DNA from: JAGPDB01 sp046331265
GTDB lineage: Bacteria > Actinomycetota > Acidimicrobiia > IMCC26256 > JAGPDB01
Assembly: GCA_046331265.1 (NCBI GenBank)
Contig: JAXLRE010000002.1
Span: 124,001 to 188,000 of the forward strand
Reading direction: 5' to 3'
Length of the DNA: 64,000 bases
In this document: one piece after another, positions 26,681-35,146 of the stretch
Position numbering within the stretch: the first letter of the stretch is position 1
Layout of the letters: the number at the start of each line of letters is the position of its first letter
Notes under the pieces: model-generated
What the model was told of the DNA's origin: nothing
The model's input: only the letters and a program-made list of their open reading frames with translations
The model's database searches: none
Position numbers and translations under genes: made by a program

Positions 26681-27709
26681 ATGGACTCAATTAATTTTAC
26701 AAAAATGACTCTTGATCTACCAGAGCAATTTCAAATAGCATTAGATAGCGCAAAAGTTGTTGATGTTTCTCCTCTTGAAGGAATTGAATTTACTTCAATA
26801 ATTGTTTTAGGTATGGGTGGATCTGGTGTTAGCGGTGACGTCGTGTCTGCCGTTGCGTCGCAGTCTTGTAAAGTCCCTGTTATTGTTTGTAAGAATTATG
26901 AACTCCCAGAATTTGTTAACGAATCAACATTAGTAATTGCTGCAAGCTATTCGGGCACAACAGAAGAGACACTAAGTGCTTTGCGGAGTGCACAAGATAA
27001 AAAAGCACCTCTAGTCGCAGTATGTTCTGGTGGCGAACTAGAAAGCATTGCAACAAATTCACTTTCGCCAAGTGTTATCTACAAAGCACCAGCAGGTCTA
27101 CAGCCAAGAGCTTCAATGGGTGCACTTGTATCTCCAATCATGGTTGTATTAGATAAATTAGGTTTAATCCCAGGAGCAATCGAACAATGCGAGCAGGCTG
27201 TAAAACAGGTAACTAAGAGACGTAACCAGTGCCAAGATCCGAACGAAAAACATATTGTTTCTGATTTGGTAACACGTATTTCTACAACCATTCCAGTTAT
27301 TTATGGAGGTGGCGCATTAGGTGCTGTTGCTGCATACCGCTTTAAATGTGATGTGAATGAGAATGCAAAGACTCCAGCGTATTGGCATTACTATCCAGAA
27401 TTAAACCACAATGAAATTGTAGGGTATGGACAAAACGGAGATGTTACACGTCAGTTGTTAACTCTTGTTGAGCTACGTCATGATTACGAACATGCACAAG
27501 TAAAAAGACGTTTTGATATTACACGTGAACTTATAAAAGAAACACTTCATGACATAATTGAAGTTAACGCAGAAGGTACATGCTATTTTGCACAGTTGTG
27601 CGACTTAATGTACATCGGTTCATTAGCAAGTTTATTTATGGCATTAAATGCTGGTGTTGATCCTGGTCCTGTAGATGTGATCTGGGAATTAAAGAACGCT
27701 TTAGCCTAG
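26681..27709 (+). CDS. SIS-domain bifunctional phosphoglucose/phosphomannose isomerase-like protein
   Basis: 342 residues with two sugar-isomerase (SIS) domains. VLGMGGSGVSGDVVS and AASYSGTTEETLSAL are the phosphosugar-binding loops of the first. The second holds PVIYGGGALGAVAAYRFKCDVNENAKTPAYWHYYPELNHNEIVG, whose E-x-x-H-N-E segment matches the catalytic region of PGI/PMI enzymes. It probably interconverts fructose-6-P with mannose-6-P, feeding ManB. AAAGGAT precedes the ATG. The gene neighbourhood equals Rv3256c in mycobacteria. Confidence 0.85.
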   Translation: MDSINFTKMTLDLPEQFQIALDSAKVVDVSPLEGIEFTSIIVLGMGGSGVSGDVVSAVASQSCKVPVIVCKNYELPEFVNESTLVIAASYSGTTEETLSALRSAQDKKAPLVAVCSGGELESIATNSLSPSVIYKAPAGLQPRASMGALVSPIMVVLDKLGLIPGAIEQCEQAVKQVTKRRNQCQDPNEKHIVSDLVTRISTTIPVIYGGGALGAVAAYRFKCDVNENAKTPAYWHYYPELNHNEIVGYGQNGDVTRQLLTLVELRHDYEHAQVKRRFDITRELIKETLHDIIEVNAEGTCYFAQLCDLMYIGSLASLFMALNAGVDPGPVDVIWELKNALA

Positions 27710-27727
27710 AAAGTAATTAGTTGTTCA

Positions 27728-28291
27728 ATGCCACATAATCCAGATGATGTTATAGACCCTGTTTTATTGCGAGATGGTGACTCGCGTAATGTTGTGGACA
27801 AATATAAAACATGGAAAGAAGATGCAATTGTTGATGACTTAGATAAGTCTCGAGCACCTTTACATATCGCAGTAGAAAACTGGGAAAAGGATCTTAATTT
27901 AGGCACTATTACGAGAAGCGCAAATGCTTTTAATGTTTCTGGATTCCATATTATCGGAGAGAAAAAATGGAATCGTAGAGGAGCAATGGCGACTTATCGT
28001 TACGTGCACGTTTACCATCATGAAAGCGTTGAAGATTTTTATATTTTTTGTAAAGACCATGATCTAGTTTTAATTGGTATTGATAATTGTGAGACTTCTA
28101 CACCTATAGAAAATGAAGTCCTTCCTTCTAATACTGCAATGTTATTCGGTAATGAAGGAATTGGATTAACAGATGAAGCAAAAAAGTACTGTGAGAAAAT
28201 TTATGAAATCTCTATGTATGGTTCTACAAGATCTTTGAATTCTTCTGTTGCTGCTGGGATTGCAATGTACCATTGGAAGCAAAACAATTAA
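27728..28291 (+). CDS. TrmH/SpoU-family RNA 2'-O-methyltransferase
   Basis: 187 residues. The SPOUT knot motifs are present: NLGTITRSANAFNVSGFHIIG (motif 1 with N-x-G-x-I-x-R), AMLFGNEGIGLTDEA (motif 2) and MYGSTRSLNSSVAAGIAMYHW (motif 3 with S-LN-S-VAA). It methylates a ribose in tRNA or rRNA using S-adenosylmethionine. It immediately precedes ahcY, which removes the S-adenosylhomocysteine formed. The exact target nucleotide is unknown. Confidence 0.88.
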   Translation: MPHNPDDVIDPVLLRDGDSRNVVDKYKTWKEDAIVDDLDKSRAPLHIAVENWEKDLNLGTITRSANAFNVSGFHIIGEKKWNRRGAMATYRYVHVYHHESVEDFYIFCKDHDLVLIGIDNCETSTPIENEVLPSNTAMLFGNEGIGLTDEAKKYCEKIYEISMYGSTRSLNSSVAAGIAMYHWKQNN

Positions 28292-28307
28292 GCTAATTAG
28301 GAAACTT

Positions 28308-29747
28308 ATGTCACATGTATTAACCAAAGATGATTATAAAGTTGCAGATCTTTCTCTAAGCGATTTTGGTCGTAAAGAAATAGAAATCGCACAAAGCGAG
28401 ATGCCTGGTTTAATGGCGTTGCGAGAAGAGTTTTCGAAATCGCAACCTTTACTAGGTGCTCGTATTACAGGCTCATTGCATATGACAATCCAAACAGCAG
28501 TGTTGATTGAAACGCTAGTAGCTCTGGGAGCAAAAGTGCGTTGGGCGAGCTGTAACATATTTTCTACACAAGATCATGCTGCAGCAGCTGTTGTCGTTGG
28601 TGAGGGCAGTGTTGATGAACCCAGAGGTGTTCCAGTTTTTGCATGGAAAAATGAGACGCTTGAGGAGTATTGGTGGGCCACCAAATCTGCACTTGACTGG
28701 GGGGATGAGTCCCCGAACATGCTTCTAGACGATGGTGGCGACGCAACACTTATCGTTCATTTAGGTGCTCGTGCAGAAAAAGAAGGCAATCTAGATTTTA
28801 TAGAAAATATTGATTCACCAGACTTCGCTGCCTTAGTTGAGTTTCTTAAGATGTCATTAAGTAGTGGTGAAAACTTTTTTACTCAAGCGCAATCGTCCAT
28901 TAAAGGTGTAAGCGAAGAAACAACGACAGGTGTACACCGTTTATATCAAATGGCTGAAAATGGTGAACTTAGCTTTCCTGCAATTAATGTAAACGATTCT
29001 GTAACAAAATCTAAATTCGATAATTTATATGGATGCAGGCATTCATTAGTTGACGGAATTCTACGTGCAACTGACGTTATGTTGGCGGGCAAAGTTGCAG
29101 TTGTTTGCGGATACGGAGATGTAGGTAAAGGGTGCGCACAATCACTTCGTGGGCAGGGTGCAAGAGTGGTTATAACTGAAATAGACCCTATATGCGCTTT
29201 GCAGGCGGCAATGGAAGGTTATGAAGTTGTACTGCTCGAAGACGTTGTTGATGTGGCAGATATTTTTGTGACTGCGACTGGTAATAAAAACATAATCACT
29301 TTTGAACATATGCAGAAGATGAAAGATAATGCGATTGTTGGAAATATCGGTCACTTTGATAATGAAATACAAGTAAATAAACTTTTTGAAGACTCATCAA
29401 TAATTCGTACGAATATTAAAGATCAAGTAGACCAATTTACTTTTCCTGATGGCAAGAAAATAATCTTGTTAGCTCAGGGTCGACTATTAAATCTTGGTTG
29501 TGCAACAGGCCATCCGAGCTTTGTTATGTCTACAAGTTTTTCTAATCAAGTGTTGGCTCAAATCGAATTATTTAACAATGACTATGAGTTAGGTGTCCAT
29601 GTTTTGCCAAAAACGTTAGACGAGAAAGTTGCTCGTTTGCATCTGGATAAATTGGGCGTGAGGTTAAGTGAGTTAACTCCTGAGCAGAGCCAATATTTAG
29701 GTGTGGATGTCTCTGGACCTTATAAGCCAGATCACTACCGCTACTAA
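28308..29747 (+). CDS. ahcY: Adenosylhomocysteinase
   Basis: 479 residues from ATG 28308; an in-frame start at 28248 would run inside the upstream gene. ITGSLHMTIQTAVLIETL, WASCNIFSTQDHAAAAV, the NAD loop VVCGYGDVGKGCA and the C-terminal KLDEKVARLHL-type block ending KPDHYRY are diagnostic. It hydrolyses S-adenosylhomocysteine to adenosine and homocysteine, with bound NAD. C-terminal HYRY matches the Lys/Tyr tail that closes the NAD site. The stop is followed after 9 nt by the first 55-bp repeat. Confidence 0.95.
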   Translation: MSHVLTKDDYKVADLSLSDFGRKEIEIAQSEMPGLMALREEFSKSQPLLGARITGSLHMTIQTAVLIETLVALGAKVRWASCNIFSTQDHAAAAVVVGEGSVDEPRGVPVFAWKNETLEEYWWATKSALDWGDESPNMLLDDGGDATLIVHLGARAEKEGNLDFIENIDSPDFAALVEFLKMSLSSGENFFTQAQSSIKGVSEETTTGVHRLYQMAENGELSFPAINVNDSVTKSKFDNLYGCRHSLVDGILRATDVMLAGKVAVVCGYGDVGKGCAQSLRGQGARVVITEIDPICALQAAMEGYEVVLLEDVVDVADIFVTATGNKNIITFEHMQKMKDNAIVGNIGHFDNEIQVNKLFEDSSIIRTNIKDQVDQFTFPDGKKIILLAQGRLLNLGCATGHPSFVMSTSFSNQVLAQIELFNNDYELGVHVLPKTLDEKVARLHLDKLGVRLSELTPEQSQYLGVDVSGPYKPDHYRY

Positions 29748-29756
29748 CCTCCAACG

Positions 29757-29811
29757 TTCCCGTGTTGGGTCGAAAAACTATCGTTTTTCGATAGAAAATC
29801 CCACAAACACT
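29757..29811 (+). repeat. Dispersed 55-bp palindromic repeat, copy 1 (forward)
   Basis: Structure: outer GTGTT..GGG pairs with CCC..AACAC, inner TCGAAAAAC pairs with GTTTTTCGA around TATC. An alternative inner hairpin, CTATCG/CGATAG, is mutually exclusive with it. It is identical over 55 bp to the reverse complement of copy 2 (30863-30917). It begins 9 nt after the ahcY stop. There is no T-run, so it is not an ordinary terminator. Confidence 0.92.
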
Positions 29812-29852
29812 AGCGAATTTGAGTTAAAAAGCTTATAAATACAAATTTTTTC

Positions 29853-29880
29853 TTGTAATTAAATATGTCCTTCATATAAA
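29853..29880 (+). promoter_or_regulatory. Putative promoter of the DUF559 gene
   Basis: TTGTAA (29853-29858) and TATAAA (29875-29880) are separated by 16 nt, about 40 nt before the start codon, inside the repeat-bounded unit. It would let the unit express its gene independently of ahcY. Confidence 0.5.
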
Positions 29881-29920
29881 TTATGCAATCTTCCCTTAAT
29901 TTTTTGTCATGGGGAAGAAA

Positions 29921-30862
29921 ATGAAAAATATCGAAAAAATATACTTAATAGCAGGATTGCAGCATGGTGTCATAGCAAGATATCAAATAATTAATGCTGG
30001 TATTAAGCCTGCAGCGGTGGACAGAATATTAAATACTTCATTATTTACAAGAAAAGATAGAAGTATATATGTTTTAAAAACATATAAAAATTGTTGGCAT
30101 CAAAAGGCAGCTATAGCGTTGTTTTCTTGTGGGCCACAAGCATTGCTGTCGAATGTAAGTGCTTTGATTAATTATGGATTAGTCGAAGAAGATTTTTCAA
30201 TATATAGGAGTCGTCTGTTCTCTAATCAGAATGACCCTTTAAGGTTTGACGTTTTATCTCCTCGTGATTACAGGTATAAAAAGAATATAAATTTTCACCG
30301 ATCGACAAAACCAGAGAACTACGAAAATTCGCAAATTCTAAATGGTTTGCCAACAGTAAGTATTGAGCGCGCTATTGCTGAGTGTGCACAAGCGGTGGGC
30401 CCCTCGCGGCTTTCAAAAATAATCCATCTTGCCATATCGAAAAAGTTAACAAATGCACAAAAAATATTCGATGTTATAAGCTCATTACATAGTGCACCAG
30501 GTCGTGAAAAGAAAATACTGAAACAAACTCTTTTACCTTATATAGTGAACGAAGATGTAGCGAAAATTGAAAGTGTGTTAGAAAAGCGCGTTTATGATGT
30601 CTTAAATTTAAATACTCAATTTGATATTGTGCCACAATACGAAATTATTTGTGGAACAAATAGGTATCGACTTGATTTTGCAATATTGTCTCACAAAATT
30701 GCAATTGAAGTTGACGGATTTGCCTACCATTCTTCTATCTCAGAGCTTGAGCGAGATCATCAACGGCAAAATGACATTGTATCTATGGGATGGAGAGTTG
30801 TTCGCGTAAATGCAAAATTTACTGATTCCCAAATTTTAGATGCAGTTTTAAATGCCGCATGA
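29921..30862 (+). CDS. AbiEi-like regulator domain + DUF559 (PD-(D/E)XK-type nuclease fold) protein
   Basis: 313 residues. The start is ATG 29921, served by GGGGAAG at 29911-29917; an ATG at 29909 would overlap that site. The N-terminal about 60 residues (LIAGLQHGVIARYQIINAGI, RKDRSIYVL) look like the winged-helix AbiEi antitoxin-type domain. The middle has the GLPTVSIERAIAECAQA block seen in these regulators. The last 80 residues are DUF559, Vsr-like: RLDFAI, KIAIEVDGFAYHS, RDHQRQN and GWRVVRV. The fold suggests DNA cleavage or nicking guided by the HTH. Activity is unproven. The stop lies directly before repeat copy 2. Confidence 0.8.
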   Translation: MKNIEKIYLIAGLQHGVIARYQIINAGIKPAAVDRILNTSLFTRKDRSIYVLKTYKNCWHQKAAIALFSCGPQALLSNVSALINYGLVEEDFSIYRSRLFSNQNDPLRFDVLSPRDYRYKKNINFHRSTKPENYENSQILNGLPTVSIERAIAECAQAVGPSRLSKIIHLAISKKLTNAQKIFDVISSLHSAPGREKKILKQTLLPYIVNEDVAKIESVLEKRVYDVLNLNTQFDIVPQYEIICGTNRYRLDFAILSHKIAIEVDGFAYHSSISELERDHQRQNDIVSMGWRVVRVNAKFTDSQILDAVLNAA

Positions 30863-31440
30863 AGTGTTTGTGGGATTTTCTATCGAAAAACGATAGTTTT
30901 TCGACCCAACACGGGAAGGAGTATTTTGTTGCGAGATTTGAAAGTTCGATTTTATATAAACATATTTGGCTTTATGAATACGAGCAAGTTAAACAAGATG
31001 TTATCGAAGCTAAGAATGGTCAATTCAGTTTGTATAGAAAATATGCAAAACAATTAGCTGAAGTCGCAGCACTTGAAGTGCCTAATCTTCAAAGTTATAC
31101 ATGTACTTATATCCCAACTATAAAAGAGCATCTTAAACAGCGTGGATATGACCATGCACAAAAACTTTCCAATTATTTTTCAAAAAATGTGCGTTTAAAA
31201 AACATAAAAACAATCAAACCAGATCACCAGATTTCACAGCATTCATTAAATGCTTCATCTAGATATAACAATGCAAAATATAAAGTCATACGGGATATCT
31301 ATCACGAAAAGATCATACTTATTGATGATATTTCAACAACTAGATCTACATTATTTAATGCCTCAAAAATGTTAAAAAATGCTGGTTGTCAGGAAGTTCT
31401 CGCTATGACCATATGCTATCGAGAAAAAAATTTATACTAA
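30859..31440 (+). CDS. comF: ComF-like phosphoribosyltransferase with replaced N-terminus
   Basis: 193 residues. The body matches ComF/GntX: CTYIPTIKEHLKQRGYDHAQKLS, HSLNASSRYNNAKYKV (R-x-x-N) and the PRPP loop IILIDDISTTRSTLFNA. The usual N-terminal zinc finger (two Cys pairs) is absent. The first about 20 residues are instead encoded by repeat copy 2, starting at an ATG that overlaps the DUF559 stop (ATGA). No in-frame ATG, GTG or TTG lies near the AAGGAG at 30916-30921. In other Actinobacteria comF precedes hpf and secA, as here. The protein may be truncated, or use an ATT start at 30949. Confidence 0.75.
   Translation: MKCLWDFLSKNDSFSTQHGKEYFVARFESSILYKHIWLYEYEQVKQDVIEAKNGQFSLYRKYAKQLAEVAALEVPNLQSYTCTYIPTIKEHLKQRGYDHAQKLSNYFSKNVRLKNIKTIKPDHQISQHSLNASSRYNNAKYKVIRDIYHEKIILIDDISTTRSTLFNASKMLKNAGCQEVLAMTICYREKNLY
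30863..30917 (-). repeat. Dispersed 55-bp palindromic repeat, copy 2 (reverse)
   Basis: Exact reverse complement of copy 1. It follows the DUF559 stop codon with no gap and supplies the first codons of the downstream comF reading frame. An AAGGAG is created at its right edge (30916-30921). Confidence 0.92.
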
Positions 31441-31551
31441 TCGCGAATTGAGCGAACATAAGTTAAATCTGTGAAATCGAATTAACAAATAAATTAAGTT
31501 TTCAATTCATATTCCGAGAAAATTAACATAATGCTACAGAAAGGGCGGAGC

Positions 31552-31776
31552 ATGGATAAACATATTTCACGTCCTGAAATTAATCAATGGTCAGACGGAG
31601 ATTTATATCAAGCTGCAGCAGATGTATTTGCAGAGAAACTTTTCTCATATGCAGACGACGATTCACAATTTCACGCGAAAGTTGCTGATATTTTAAACGA
31701 ATTGCGATCAGGGAAAAATCTGTGTGATTCGGACGAAATAGCAATAAGAATACTTGCGTGGTCAAGTTGTCTTTAA
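31552..31776 (+). CDS. Short conserved-looking protein, unknown function
   Basis: 74 residues from ATG 31552, chosen because GGAG at 31545-31548 precedes it; an in-frame ATG at 31531 has no such site. The sequence is acidic and helical (GDLYQAAADVFAEKLFSYAD, FHAKVADILNELRSG) with two cysteines near the end. I recognise no family. It sits between comF and hpf in a conserved neighbourhood, 41 nt before hpf. Confidence 0.6.
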   Translation: MDKHISRPEINQWSDGDLYQAAADVFAEKLFSYADDDSQFHAKVADILNELRSGKNLCDSDEIAIRILAWSSCL

Positions 31777-31817
31777 TCAGACTAAGATGTTTTTTACTTT
31801 CCACTTAAGGAGGAATA

Positions 31818-32393
31818 GTGGACATATCGGTTCATGAAAAAAATACAAATGTAAGCCAAAGCGTAAAAGAAATAGCAGTAGAAAAATTAGATAAAATTAC
31901 TCGTTTCGTTCACGACGCACACCATGTTGAGGTTGATTTCCGTGAACAGCCGTCAAAAAATCCTTCGCAAAGATTTATTTGTGAAGTTACCGTTCATTGT
32001 AAGAAGAATTTCTTAAAAGCACATGCAGAAGGCATGGATGCAGCAACAGCATTAGATCTTGTTATAGACAAAGTTGAGCATCAAGCACAAAAACTAAAAT
32101 CTCGGCGAGTTTCTAGATTTCATCCACGAAAACGAGATATGAAGACACATGCAATGATCCCAGATGAAGATCTTGCAGCTTTGATATTTGAGGATGAATC
32201 TAAAGATGAAGAGGCTAAAGTCGTAAAAGTCAAAGAGCTCGACATAAAACCTATGGCTTTAGAAGAAGCAGCTTTGCAAATGGACTTATTGGGTCATGAC
32301 TTTTTTGTATTCCAAAATATAGACGATGAAAAATTCTCAGTCATGTATAGAAGAAAAGACGGACATCTAGGAATGATTTCACCTTCTAGCTAG
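31818..32393 (+). CDS. hpf: Ribosome hibernation promoting factor, long form
   Basis: 191 residues from GTG 31818, with an excellent AAGGAGG at 31807-31813. The N-terminal 100 residues are the HPF/YfiA domain that binds the 30S decoding site (NVSQSVKEIAVEKLDKITRF, DLVIDKVEHQAQKLKSRR). The C-terminal 60 residues (KPMALEEAALQMDLLGHDFFVFQN, FSVMYRRKDGHLGMI) are the dimerisation domain that produces 100S ribosomes. The order hpf-secA is common in Actinobacteria. Confidence 0.92.
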   Translation: MDISVHEKNTNVSQSVKEIAVEKLDKITRFVHDAHHVEVDFREQPSKNPSQRFICEVTVHCKKNFLKAHAEGMDAATALDLVIDKVEHQAQKLKSRRVSRFHPRKRDMKTHAMIPDEDLAALIFEDESKDEEAKVVKVKELDIKPMALEEAALQMDLLGHDFFVFQNIDDEKFSVMYRRKDGHLGMISPSS

Positions 32394-32434
32394 TTTTATA
32401 AGGCGTGAATCCATCTAATTAATGTAGTTTTTAG

Positions 32435-32440
32435 TAACCT
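32435..32440 (+). promoter_or_regulatory. -10 hexamer (TAACCT), leaderless type
   Basis: TAACCT ends 6 nt before the secA GTG, and no Shine-Dalgarno precedes that start. This is the same spacing seen at five other genes in this window. Confidence 0.45.
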
Positions 32441-32446
32441 CTATTT

Positions 32447-35146
32447 GTGGCAGTTCTCAAGAAAATATTAAGTGTTGGCGAAGGTAAGAAGCTAAAGAAC
32501 CTTGAAGCATTGGTTCCAAAGGTAGCTTCATTCGAAAAAAATCTACAAGCGATGTCTGATGACATACTCAAGTCTCAAACTCAGCGTTTCAAAGATCGCC
32601 TAGCAAAAGGTGAATCTCTTGAAGACATATTGCCAGAAGCATTTGCAACAGTCAGAGAAGCAGCAACAAGGGTTTTAGGTCAACGTCATTATGATGTTCA
32701 AATAGTTGGTGGAGCAGCTTTACATTTTGGTTGGGTAGCCGAAATGAAAACGGGTGAAGGTAAAACTCTTGTTTCGACTTTACCTGCATATTTAAATGCC
32801 TTAACTGGCAATGGTGTCCACATTGTTACTGTAAACGATTACTTAGCAAAACGTGACGCTACCTGGATGGGTCAAGTTCACCGTTTTCTAGGCTTAACAG
32901 TTGGTATGGTTCTTCCTGATATTGATGATGAAGAATTAAAGCGTCAGGCTTACGCATGTGATATTACGTATGGTACTAACAATGAATTTGGTTTCGATTA
33001 CCTACGTGACAATATGGCGGTGCGTAAGATTGATCAAGTTCAACGAGGCCATAACTTTGCAATCGTTGACGAGGTTGACTCGATTTTGATCGACGAAGCA
33101 AGAACTCCATTGATTATTTCTGGACCTGCAAGCGATAGCAATGACTTATACAAGCAATTTTCAAGAATTGTTAAAGGACTTGTGATCGATCGCGACTATG
33201 AAGTTGACGAAGCAAAATTTACAGTTTCTCCAACTGAAGAAGGTATTGAGCGGGTAGAAAACGCTTTGGGTATAGACAATCTTTACGAACATGTTCACCA
33301 AAACTTTGTGCATCAACTAAATACTGCAATCAAAGCAAAAGAACTATACAAAAAAGGTGTTGATTACATCATTCAAGATGGTGAAGTTAAAATCGTTGAC
33401 GAATTTACAGGTCGCATCCTGGAAGGCAGGCGATGGAGTGATGGTATTCATCAAGCTGTAGAAGCTAAAGAAAACGTTGTCATCCAAGAAGAAAACCAAA
33501 CACTAGCAACAGTTACATTGCAGAACTACTTCAAACTTTATGAAAAAGTTTCAGGTATGACAGGTACAGGTGTCACTGAAGCTGGTGAATTTATGCACAC
33601 TTACGGGCTTGAAGTTGTTTCAATTCCAACGCATCGGCCTGCAGTGCGTTCAGATAACCCTGATTATGTTTATAAATCTGAAGCAGGAAAATACAATGCA
33701 GTTGTTAAAGATCTAATCGAACGGCACAATGTTGGTCAACCAGTTTTGGTCGGTACAGTTTCTGTTGAAAAGTCTGAACGTCTTTCCCGAATGCTGACAA
33801 AAGTTGGTATTAAACATCATGTTTTAAATGCAAAAGAACATACGCAGGAAGGACCAATCATTGCTCAAGCTGGGCGTGTTGGTTCTGTAACTGTCGCAAC
33901 GAATATGGCTGGTCGTGGTGTTGACATTTTGCTGGGCGGTAATCCAGAAGGTTTAGCTTCACAGGAGTTTGCTGCAGAAGGCAAAAATCCAAACGATTTT
34001 CCAGATGAGTACAATGCTTTGGTTAATCGATTGAAAGCTGAGTGCGATAGAGATGCTGATCGTGTTCGTGATCTTGGTGGGTTATATGTTTTAGGTACAG
34101 AAAGACATGAATCTCGTCGTATCGATAATCAGTTGCGTGGTCGTGCTGGACGTCAAGGTGACCCAGGTGAGTCAAGATTTTATCTATCTCTTGAAGATGA
34201 TTTGATGCGCCTCTTTGCTAATAATGCAATGAACTGGGTTATGAGTCGAGCATTTCCAGAAGATGTTCCCTTAGAAGCAAAAATGGTTTCAAAGGCAATT
34301 GAGCGTGCTCAGCAAACTGTTGAAGGTCGTAACTTTGAAATAAGAAAAGATGTTCTTAAATATGACGAGGTTATGAATGAACAAAGAAAAATCATTTATA
34401 GACGTCGTCAGCAAATTTTAGATGGCGAAGATTTGAACGAAGAAACATATCGGATTATTGCCGATGTTGTTACGCGTTTAACATCAATATATTGTGAAGG
34501 GGAATACTCTGAAACATGGAATATTGAATCGCTATTAAAAGATATAGACAACTATTATCCAATCTCATTATCAGTTGAAAAAATTTCTACATGTCGTTCA
34601 GTCGATGAACTTCAAGAATTAATCGTTAACGACGCCCTCGATATCTACTCCAAAAAAGAATTACAACTCGGTTCAGAACGTATGCGTGATATAGAACGCC
34701 GAGTCATGCTCGACGTGATTGATTCTCATTGGAGAGAGCATTTATACGAAATGGATTATTTACGTGAAGGTATAAATTTACGTGCTATGGGCCAACGCGA
34801 TCCCGTTACAGAGTGGCAGCGTGAAGGTTTCCAAATGTTTAGTGCAATGATGGAATCTGTTGAAGATGATTTTGTTCAGTTCGTTATGAAACTAGAAATT
34901 GTTCAAGAAGAGACAACACGAAACAATGAACGTCTTTCTTATCAAGCCCCAACAGATCCAGTCCAAGGAAGTTCTGCTTATGCGAATTTGGCAATGGATC
35001 CAGCAATTGCTGCAGCAGCACAAGGTGAGATAGGACAAAACGTCCAAGCAGCCATGACTCCCGTTCATGTAGAAGAAACGCCAGGCCGAAATGATCCATG
35101 TTTTTGCGGTAGTGGTAAAAAATACAAACATTGTCATGGTAAATAA
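32447..35146 (+). CDS. secA: Preprotein translocase ATPase SecA
   Basis: 899 residues. MKTGEGKTLVSTLPAYL (Walker A), NDYLAKRDATWMG, YGTNNEFGFDYLRDNM, VDEVDSILIDEARTPLIISG (Walker B) and GRAGRQGDPGESRFYLSLEDDLMRLF (motif VI) are all present. The C-terminus has the zinc-binding SEC-C motif, CFCGSGKKYKHCHGK. SecA drives export through SecYEG. It starts at GTG 32447, and the stop codon abuts the ATG of prfB. Confidence 0.96.
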   Translation: MAVLKKILSVGEGKKLKNLEALVPKVASFEKNLQAMSDDILKSQTQRFKDRLAKGESLEDILPEAFATVREAATRVLGQRHYDVQIVGGAALHFGWVAEMKTGEGKTLVSTLPAYLNALTGNGVHIVTVNDYLAKRDATWMGQVHRFLGLTVGMVLPDIDDEELKRQAYACDITYGTNNEFGFDYLRDNMAVRKIDQVQRGHNFAIVDEVDSILIDEARTPLIISGPASDSNDLYKQFSRIVKGLVIDRDYEVDEAKFTVSPTEEGIERVENALGIDNLYEHVHQNFVHQLNTAIKAKELYKKGVDYIIQDGEVKIVDEFTGRILEGRRWSDGIHQAVEAKENVVIQEENQTLATVTLQNYFKLYEKVSGMTGTGVTEAGEFMHTYGLEVVSIPTHRPAVRSDNPDYVYKSEAGKYNAVVKDLIERHNVGQPVLVGTVSVEKSERLSRMLTKVGIKHHVLNAKEHTQEGPIIAQAGRVGSVTVATNMAGRGVDILLGGNPEGLASQEFAAEGKNPNDFPDEYNALVNRLKAECDRDADRVRDLGGLYVLGTERHESRRIDNQLRGRAGRQGDPGESRFYLSLEDDLMRLFANNAMNWVMSRAFPEDVPLEAKMVSKAIERAQQTVEGRNFEIRKDVLKYDEVMNEQRKIIYRRRQQILDGEDLNEETYRIIADVVTRLTSIYCEGEYSETWNIESLLKDIDNYYPISLSVEKISTCRSVDELQELIVNDALDIYSKKELQLGSERMRDIERRVMLDVIDSHWREHLYEMDYLREGINLRAMGQRDPVTEWQREGFQMFSAMMESVEDDFVQFVMKLEIVQEETTRNNERLSYQAPTDPVQGSSAYANLAMDPAIAAAAQGEIGQNVQAAMTPVHVEETPGRNDPCFCGSGKKYKHCHGK

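Larger units (their letters stand above)
29757..30917 (+). mobile_element. Candidate REPtron-like unit: DUF559 gene between 55-bp inverted repeats
   Basis: A 1161-bp segment begins and ends with identical 55-bp palindromic repeats in opposite orientation and contains a single gene with its own promoter-like sequence. It lies between ahcY and comF, which belong to a block conserved in other Actinobacteria. No target-site duplication is obvious, and no transposase is present. Two further repeat copies lie at 52002 and 55269 without the gene. The pattern parallels REP sequences around RAYT transposases, but with a PD-(D/E)XK-type protein. Mobility is inferred, not shown. Confidence 0.55.

Noticed and set aside
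28292..28307. SAH riboswitch before ahcY
   Set aside because: Only 16 nt separate the TrmH stop from the ahcY start.
29757..29811. Intrinsic terminator
   Set aside because: No T-run follows, and an identical copy occurs in reverse orientation; the repeat character is stronger evidence.
29909..30862. Type IV toxin-antitoxin system (AbiE)
   Set aside because: Only an AbiEi-like domain is present, and it is fused to DUF559; no AbiEii nucleotidyltransferase toxin is adjacent.
29757..30917. Integron attC site reading of the 55-bp repeats
   Set aside because: attC needs RYYYAAC at the 5' side and GTTRRRY at the 3' side. These repeats start with GTT-type and end with AAC-type arms, the opposite order, and no integrase is present.
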